The position numbers and the translations under genes were made by a program. The notes below the pieces were generated by a model. The model was not told the DNA's origin and ran no database searches. It was given only the letters and a program-made list of their open reading frames with translations. From assembly GCA_023375675.1 (NCBI GenBank), contig JALQBC010000035.1, positions 62,001-126,000 of the forward strand: a stretch of DNA of 64,000 nt, given 5' to 3'. The number at the start of each line of letters is the position of its first letter. Positions within the stretch are counted from its first letter, which is position 1. The DNA is from Cytospora piceicola (lineage: Eukaryota > Ascomycota > Sordariomycetes > Diaporthales > Cytosporaceae). Of the stretch, positions 56,859 through 64,000 are shown piece by piece.

Positions 56859-58669
56859 TTATTCGCCAAACGGCGTGAACTTTCCCAAGAACACCATAGC
56901 GTCATCTCTATCCTTTTCCAACACCAATCTGTGCTTGTCACTTCGCACATGGATGGTACACTCGAACGGCTGGGGACGGATATTGAAACCTTCCGTGTAC
57001 TTGAAAGTGTCATACTTTCGGCCCGGGATAGGCTCGATATCGTAAGCCCACAGTAATTTGGCCAGCGCGATGAACAACGAGTTTGTAGCAAGATTCGCGC
57101 CGGGACAAATGCGTCGCCCCCATCCGAACGACGAGTGTCCGGTCTTGGACGGATGGGCTTTGCCTCGTAGCTCGTGCTCAACCTTGTCGGTCGAAACAAA
57201 GTCACCAGTAGCACTGTCCTTGACCCTGGCGGCCACGTTCTCATCAAGGAACCGGAGAGGGTTGAAGTGATGCGGGTTCGGATAGTACTCCTCGTTCAAG
57301 TTGATGGCCCATGAGTTCCCTAGGACAGTCGTCCCAGCCGGGATGTAGTAGCCTTCGTAGTAGTCGTCCTCCGTAGAAGCATGAGGTGTCCCACCGAGAA
57401 CCGCAACTGGTCTCCAGCGGAGCACTTCCTTGACCAATGCTCTGATATAAGGGAGATTCGCCTCGTCTTCGAAGGTCGGAGTTCTATCAGAGCCGACGAC
57501 AGTATCCAGCTCTTCATGAGCAGCCTGGAGTGTCTCCGGGTGGGTGACTAGTGCCAGAAAAGCAGTACACGTCGTTGAGGCCGTTGTGTCAGAGCCGGCA
57601 CCGAATAGTGAAGCAGGCACGAAGGAGAAGTCTCGCTCAGACAGCGGAATGTTCTCAGTCTCCCGCATCTCCAGCAAGATTCTGCAGAGTGAGTCTGGCA
57701 GCTTCTCCTTGAAGCCCTCCTTTTCAGCCCTCGCGATATCGCCTCGGACAACATCGACCAGCGCCATGTTTGCAGCGGCCTCTTTCTTGCCGTTCTCCTT
57801 GATATCCCTCTTCCATGGCGCCAGGAAGTCCGGAATATATTTCAGTGCCGGGATCGTCTCGACCACATATCTCCCGGGCACATTCAGCGACGCGGAGTAG
57901 TGCATGAACTGGAACCTTTGTTCGATGACCTTCGCGTTCAACGAGTCGATGCGGTGTCCGTAGGCGACACAGAACACCACGCTCGAGGTGAAGGTCTCGA
58001 TGAGCTTGACATAGTCCCCTGGTCGATGAAGCATCCCGTATGCTAACCGACTGGCTTCTGCCTCCTGTACGGGCTTATACAGCCTGAGTGCCTTGGGTGT
58101 GAGGGCTAGGTGGAGCAGCTTTCGACGGATACTCCATTCCTTTCCGTAGGGTTGGACGAGAATGCTTGCGTTGTCCCATAGAAGCTCACCCATCTATATG
58201 AGGTGCTCGAAGTCAGTATAAGCCCAAGCCCACGATTGCCAGGGACTCATTCCTCAACACTTCAATGTTGGCTTCGTTCAAAATATTTCCCGAAGCAATG
58301 TCTAAGAGCGATGGGCAAGTAAAGGAATTCACATACAGCAACCATTCGTGGCCTCGAAGAGTACTTGCTGCTTCTCGTTTCAAGCAGCTCTGCTGCCACG
58401 TTGGGATCGGATACAATAACAGTAGGCCGGCGGCCAATCCAGATGGTGTAGATCGGGCCGTATATCTTGGACCACTCTTGGAACTGAATCCACGGCTTCG
58501 ACTTGGGCAGCTGGAGCTTGTTGCCGATGAAGGGCAAAGGTATGGGCCCCGGCGGCATCCGAAGCCATGTCACGAAGTCGTAGAGAAGAGTGACGGCTGG
58601 CAGTGTCACGAGGAGGGAGAGCCAGACGTAGGCGGGCCATGTCGATGGGTAAAGAGAGACTTCCGCCAT
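56859..58669 (-). CDS. cytochrome P450 monooxygenase
   Basis: ER-anchored haem monooxygenase. Exons 58669-58337 and 58193-56859 join in phase 0 (donor GTATGT, acceptor ATATAG), giving 555 residues, slightly longer than average. An N-terminal membrane anchor (about 13-33) is followed by the Pro-rich hinge MPPGPIPLPFIG. The I-helix has AGSDTT, the K-helix KEVLRWRP supplies ExxR, and the haem loop FGWGRRICPG has Cys near 474. Overall it resembles the O-methylsterigmatocystin oxidoreductase (CYP64)-like group found in fungal secondary metabolism, but the name implies no substrate. It converges on the HExxH gene (118-bp gap). No clustered backbone synthase is in view. Confidence 0.92.
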
Positions 58670-59303
58670 GGTCTCGGAGGTTGTGTTTTGCTAAAATCAA
58701 CTGTTCCTCTTATTGTAAGCAAAAGACTTGACTTGTTTGACAAGAAGTAGCACGGCAGTGGCGAGTGGTGTGTGATTTGATAGGGTATCAACCCGATCTT
58801 GAGTAACCCCGTTGGTACATCATAATATCCAGCACCAAAGTGGCCCGAGGTCAGTTGCACATGTGCCTGCGTTGAAGATCCCACCCCAGCTAGAATCAAG
58901 CAAGCAGCTCACCCGCACCGGCACTTACTGACCTCGAAGGAGGAGAATCTGCTTATTCCGTGAATCCGGGGTAGTGTTTCCCCGCATTGTCATGATCGCT
59001 ACCCCGGATCCGCACATGCGCAACTACAACATACCTGTACATATTACCTACTTTGTAAGTACCTACGTACCTAAGTAAGTATCCGTTACGGACTGCAGTA
59101 GTACATGTAGGTATGATGATCCAATTAACTACAAGACGGTAATCAGTCATTATCATGTCCACTTCAAGTTCTACCCGATACATCACTAGTTCGCACCCAT
59201 ACAGCTGGTATGAAATGACCCCTGGACAAAACTACATTTCATACAGCCCCAGGCGAGCTATATATACCTCACTTTGAAATACATTTCATCAAACAGTTAA
59301 ACA
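58670..59303. other. P450 promoter and upstream region of tRNA-Gly
   Basis: 634 bp. The stretch 59035-59115 is rich in GTACCTA/TAGGTA-like words. No coding region. Confidence 0.5.
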
Positions 59304-59404
59304 GCGCCAGTGGTTTAGCGGTAAAATCCATCGTTGCCAAATCATGTCTACAAAACATGACTAGCATATTCGATGGGCCCCCGGTTCGACTCCGGGCTGG
59401 CGCA
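59304..59404 (+). tRNA. tRNA-Gly(GCC) with 30-nt intron
   Basis: A cloverleaf starts GCGCCAG and ends CTGGCGC plus discriminator A. The D-arm is GGTTTAGCGGTAAAATCC; the anticodon stem CATCG/CGATG holds loop TTGCCA-T with anticodon GCC. The GGTTCGACTCC T-arm is intact. The intron lies after position 37, at 59340-59369, and folds into a CATGT/ACATG hairpin. The mature length is 71 nt, normal for tRNA-Gly. A T-run follows at 59410-59420. Confidence 0.95.
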
Positions 59405-59409
59405 TTACA

Positions 59410-59420
59410 TTTTGCTTTTT
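59410..59420 (+). terminator. Pol III T-run terminator
   Basis: TTTT then TTTTT runs 6 to 16 nt after the tRNA-Gly 3' end. Confidence 0.75.
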
Positions 59421-60422
59421 GTCCTTTTCAGTTTTTGGTTGTCAACATCTTAGTGCCGAGTGCCGAGTTTACGATGTTGAGTGGAGAATAATACATGGGT
59501 AAGGACTCAAGTGATTTTTTTATGGCCGAGATATCATCTAGGGGCAGTGTCTTCATTGTCGAATAGTAGTAACGTATTAGATCGAGACGATTCGAGACCG
59601 CCTCTACCGACATCTGTTACTTTAACTCAGCGAGGTTCAGAAGCCTTCAGGATCTGAAGCACTATATGAAGCAAACAGATACAATTTCATTTTGCCTCAA
59701 TAATGAGAAACATAAAGCGGCTGCCCCTTTCTGATTGTTCGAGGGGGCTACAGGACTGGCTCGTACAATGAGCCGCTCAGGCAATGACCTTGGCAGCTAC
59801 GTCAATAGCTTAGCCTGTATATATGGAAGGTAATGGTTATACTTTACCTGCATACTCTTTTTCGAATAACGCAAGTATTCTTGTAAGCAGTACCATCTAC
59901 ATACACCATTTGACGTGATACCACCTTTAGCTCCTCCGCCTGTCCCCACACGAAGATGTTATATATTTCAATTTGCTATGACATTTTTTGGTTGACACGG
60001 CTACCTAGGTAGGTACAGGCCACACGCACTTTGAGCCCCCGAGACATCATTATAAAGCCTGCGATGTGCAACGAAGCCTACAAAGGCAGATGCGTTACAA
60101 TGGCCTTCTATAGACCAGCCCATCTTGGTAAAACCGGCGCACTCAGGACGCATAGTTCTAGTCCGCCATACTAGAATATAAATCAATATTTGCACTAGAG
60201 GTGTAATTAATCAAGAATGAAGCTAATAGACCGGTCTAGCCTTGTGGTCAGGAGTGTCAGGTATACATTCATACAAGTTAATTAGGGAAGAATAAGCTAT
60301 AAAGGAGGTGGCTAGCATGTAGGGAGAGCGAAGTTCGAAAATTTATTTCCGTATACAACTGAAGTTTTTACAAGCTGCCCTAGTGATTAATAAAATAAAA
60401 AAAGAGAGAAACAACAAAAGAC

Positions 60423-60427
60423 AAAAA
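60423..60427 (-). terminator. Pol III T-run terminator
   Basis: Five Ts in the minus-strand transcript, six nt after the second tRNA-Gly. Confidence 0.7.
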
Positions 60428-60432
60428 GATTA

Positions 60433-60533
60433 TGCGCCAGCCCGGAGTCGAACCGGGGGCCCATCGAATATGCTAATTATGTATTTTAAGACATATATGG
60501 CAACGATGGATTTTACCGCTAAACCACTGGCGC
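60433..60533 (-). tRNA. tRNA-Gly(GCC) with 30-nt intron, inverted to the first
   Basis: The mature sequence is identical to the tRNA at 59304 as far as I can read: acceptor, D-arm, GCC anticodon and T-arm. The intron (60497-60468) is also 30 nt after position 37, but differs in sequence and keeps a TATGT/ACATA hairpin and the 3' TAGCATAT end. Confidence 0.95.
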
Positions 60534-62714
60534 TTGCTTATATAACATACACTTTAGGGAGCATCTATAACTTCAAATTTAGCTGACTCAGCTAGCACGA
60601 ATCTTTTCTTTAACCTTCACCTCTGCTCTCACATGGTCTGTCTTTCCTCTCTTTCGCCGTCACTATTCTCTTCCGAGGAAGTCAGTTTATAGCGGATGGA
60701 GACCAACCTAATGATTCGGATGTTCCAAGCAGGCAAGATGCGCGATTCGAGGAGAACCCGGCCATAGGAAATGCGCTTGATACAATTCATGAATTTGGAA
60801 GGAAGTCGAGAAGTCCTATAAAAACTTCCAAGTGCGCGGATGGCAGGTGAAAGCCAAAAACCACAGACGGTCGGTCCGTCGGCGACGACAAGGACATATA
60901 GCGATGATGGCGATAACTCCGACGGCAACGACTAAGACAATAGTCATGGCAATATTTTGATAAGGCCATTTGATGTACTTTCGGTATAGCCGCTTATGCT
61001 GCTGTCCTCGTGATTCTCATTGGCACGGGGGAAGGCGACTAGAAGCACATATTTCCTCGGAATGGTCCGATTATCACACTAATTTGCTCAAAGCCGTGGA
61101 CAATTTTTCGAGAAAGCCGCGTAGCATGCTGGACCATTTTTACAACCAGCACATGGTCCCGCCGTCTCCGCGCTGCTGTCTGCGGGTTGAATTTGCTTAC
61201 TTAGCGTCTTTGCTTCCAGATGTCGTGTGGTCGAATTCAAGATGTAGATGGCTTTGAGAAGGGTGGTTCACGGGTATTCAGTGGTTAATGCTGCACCTTG
61301 AGAAATGAGTGCCAGAACGCAATCCTGCTTTCCCTTTGCTGACGAAACGCCAGGGAACTCGGAGAGCAAGCTGAAGGAATTCTTAGGGGAATCACGAAAG
61401 TGCACCAGCAGTAGCTGACAGAATTATCTAATCTTATACTTCAAGGGTTGCAAAAGTCCTCCGACAAGTGGGAGCCCGCCAATGACCGATGTAAGCTCAG
61501 CAGCTTTTTTTCGTTGACGTCTCAAGTCCAGGTTAACAATGGTATGTTGGAAGCGTATGGACAGTATTGAGAAGCCATCAATAAAATCCTGAAGCATGAA
61601 AGCGCACTTCCAGAGCTACCATACCAAAATCTTTCGACAATTCAATACAGGCCTTTAGCAACGTCGCACTTTAGTTGAGCCACGGCGATGCCGATTTGCT
61701 GCGACGCTCGGAGGACCTGACATCCTTTCCAAGGAGGATGGACCCGGCGAATGATTGGTCTAAGGAACGACTCGACTTATTCGATTTCATGGGCAGGACA
61801 CCCCAAATTTGGGACAGAGGCGACAGGGGAGGTGATTTGACAGTGGACAACTACCCACCTGGGCAGTAAAATAGGAGGTTAAATGGAAGCATCGAGGTCT
61901 TCCGGGTTCATCTGTTTCTGTGTGTGTACACCGTCAACTGGTTTGAATCTACTCAGTCAGCACTAGAATTAAGCGGAGTACCTTGATACTTATTCCTCAA
62001 CGATGCAGTAAGCTGCAGGACTTGAAACTTTACCGAGCTTATCAGCTTACTGTCTTATACGCCAACATCAAGGGTACGAGAGGGCGATTCAAGGAATTGA
62101 TCCGGTATACCCCCAAAAGTACGGTCCCGTCGATGAGGCTCTCACATGGCAACCTTCCCCCCAAGGCTTCAGAGAAGCTATCATAGTGCAAGGTTCATGG
62201 CTATGTGCTGCCTGTTGCGCCCAGTAATGTCTGCTCGCTCTTCAGCTCATGCAAGTCTCGCCGCATGGTGTAATTATGTGCTCCAATAAGGGTTTTACGC
62301 ACACGAAATTTCCGCAGCCCGTCGAGTCATATTATATATTACACCCATGAAAAGTCATGTCTTATCTCAATCTTTGTACCGCCCCCAACCAACCAGACCT
62401 GTGAAGCTCAGGATAGAATCAAATCAGATGCTGAAGTCAGGAACGCAATATTGTTGGACATCCAGCTATCACACGAACTTCATTCCTAGTTCTCTAGGGT
62501 GGTCACCCTTTTAGTTGGCTAGTGTAGCGGTTCTGTTCGACAAATATAAGTACAACCGCTCATGACGCCGCTTTTCAACATGGGAATCTTGCTATCTCTC
62601 TTTGTTCCGTCCATTAGTACCATCACTCCATCAAACGACTGCAGCCTCGACTTCCTTGTCTAGTAACAGCAAAATTTCCCATCGCGTTCTGGAGAAGATC
62701 ACAATTTGGTCACA
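60534..62714. other. gene-poor, possibly decayed region
   Basis: About 2.2 kb with no intact gene. Short plus-strand frames (61675-61869, 61983-62186) and minus-strand frames (60629-60928) have some protein-like composition but are broken by stops without good splice sites. It could be a decayed gene. I cannot assign a family. Confidence 0.35.
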
Positions 62715-64000
62715 ATGACGGTTTCCTCTACCTGGACAGCCTCTGCTGGGTCTCGATATGATGTCCATCTCGGCACATGGACAAATTGGTCTAGAGGCCA
62801 GGTCCTAGGCGCCACCTTGACTCTGGAATCTCGATACGGCCTTCTGCTGCTTTCCTTCACTGCTACCTTTGTGGGTCTCGTTGCTGCGAGGCTTTGGCGA
62901 GTGATGGCCTGGATATTGCATCGGGGCTATTCTACACCCGAGCCTCGAGATGCCCTTCATCATCAACGCCAGGTTGGTATGTGTAGACCATAACACAAAG
63001 ATCACACCAAAAGTTGAAATGAGCAACGTCACTGATTTTCAAGTCCCTCCCTCCAGTTCTACGCAACTCATCTTCCGCATTCTCGACCTTTTGGACAGCT
63101 TCGCAGCTTGCCTGGGCTTGGCGTGGGGAAGCAGCTGGTTACCTCGCACGTACTCTCCCAATCATTATTTCCGCGGCTCTGGCCTTCTGCTTGTTCACCA
63201 TAGCTGGGGGCTTTACTTCCTCAATATCCTCTAATATCGGCAATGATGTCCTGCTTAACGGCTCTCAGTGCGGAATAGTTTGGAATGATGCCAGTCTGGC
63301 ATCAGTCGACTCGATCACTATCATCTACCCCTGGCTCTCGCAAACCATGTTCAACGCCGCAAATTATGCTCAACAATGCTACTCGGAAAACACAACTGGA
63401 GCCTTAGACTGCACCAAATTTGTGCAGGATCGTTTGGCTTTCACCTCGATATCCAACGCCTCATGCCCATTCGACGACAGCATGTGCCGGAGCGACAACT
63501 CTAACCTGCTGCTGGACTCTGGACTTATTGGCAGTGATGACTTGGGCCTGAATCTGCCTCCCGAACAGCGGATGTTCTACAGAGAGCAACTTCACTGTGC
63601 CCCTTTACAGACGCAGGGGTTTGCAACCGATGCGAACACGGCTTTCGATAACTATACAAGGTATTTTTATGGGTCTCATCTCCAAGTTGCAGACGATCTA
63701 GGCCCGTACAACTGGACTTACGAGGTCGAAGATATTGACGCGCAGTACGGTCGGAAACAAGCCGATAACCCATACTACCGTGACCAAGGCCAAGGCCTTG
63801 GCCTCCTGTGAGTGACAGCCTTTATGGAGTACCTGAGTTGTGACACCAACTGACTGTTTGTATACACAGTGCTCTGGCATCGCACACAGCAAATGGCACA
63901 GCTTGGCTTGAGGCATCAGACTTCGAGCCCATCCCTGAGCTCTCTGTGTCTGATGCAGATTTGTTCATCGTCTTCCTCTCAGGGGAAGGCGTTCTTTTCC
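62715..64000 (+). CDS. fungal membrane protein of unknown function (5' part only)
   Basis: Exons 62715-62976, 63057-63807 and 63870 to the window edge. The start is the ATG at 62715 (context CACAATG). The first intron (GTATGT...CTCCAG) and second (GTGAGT...ACACAG) preserve frame. The N-terminal part has a helix near 43-65 (GLLLLSFTATFVGLVAARLWRV) and another around 114-135 (LPIIISAALAFCLFTIAGGF). A long outside domain follows with many N-glycosylation sites (NAS, NTT, NYT, NWT) and paired cysteines. The stretch QVVLRNSSSAFSTFWTASQLAWAWR is typical of a widespread uncharacterised fungal family of multi-pass proteins with a large extracellular region. The 3' end is outside the window. Confidence 0.75.

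Larger units (their letters stand above)
59405..60432. other. AT-rich spacer between inverted tRNA-Gly genes
   Basis: About 1.0 kb, AT-rich, with a 12-bp palindrome CTACCTAGGTAG at 60001-60012. No coding frame of note. Confidence 0.5.

Noticed and set aside
1..64000. CRISPR array, integron or prophage
   Set aside because: No regularly spaced direct repeats, no phage-like gene order, and intron-rich eukaryotic genes throughout.

Overview
The window is chromosomal DNA from a filamentous ascomycete (Pezizomycotina, most likely a Sordariomycete). Evidence: short GT-AG introns (about 50-170 nt) with CTAAC/CTGAC-type branch points, GC-rich third positions, intron-containing tRNA genes, and typical fungal families (SAT4-type rhodopsin-domain protein, SesB-esterase/NB-ARC/TPR protein, ankyrin-CorA protein, MCT-type MFS carrier). 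There is no bacterial operon logic, no CRISPR and no phage. Gene models were built by hand from reading frames and splice signals. Exon phases were checked to sum to whole codons, but no transcript data were available.

Layout. About 0.5-35.6 kb is mostly housekeeping and metabolism: a short Cys-rich orphan, COQ1 (ubiquinone side-chain synthesis), a Vma12-like V-ATPase assembly factor, an Eco1/ESCO-type zinc-finger protein without its acetyltransferase domain, a His/Gln-rich repeat protein, a phosphatidylserine-decarboxylase-like enzyme, gluconokinase, an MDR oxidoreductase, PNS1, a crotonase, an HXXXD acyltransferase, a rhodopsin-domain membrane protein with a repeated tail, an SDR, a small single-pass membrane protein, an MFS carrier, AIM24 and a kinesin-10-like motor with a GC-AG intron.

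About 37-46.5 kb is an accessory, self/non-self-recognition-like stretch. It holds an NLR-type gene (serine-esterase, NB-ARC, TPR), with a 333-bp terminal-inverted-repeat element inserted at a TA inside the TPR array, and a large ankyrin-repeat protein ending in a CorA-like two-helix membrane domain. The inserted element is the most interesting object here. Removing it with one TA copy restores the TPR frame exactly, and its inverted repeats also offer a donor and an acceptor that could splice it out in frame.

About 47-64 kb holds an amino-acid permease, a 3-kb gene-free gap, a flavin-reductase-like protein, an eight-exon protein with an HExxH (HELSH) motif, a cytochrome P450, two inverted tRNA-Gly(GCC) genes with 30-nt introns, an AT-rich gene-poor stretch, and the 5' part of a membrane protein that runs off the window. 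The window contains an acyltransferase, SDR, MFS carrier and P450, but no PKS/NRPS/terpene backbone enzyme, so I do not call a biosynthetic cluster.
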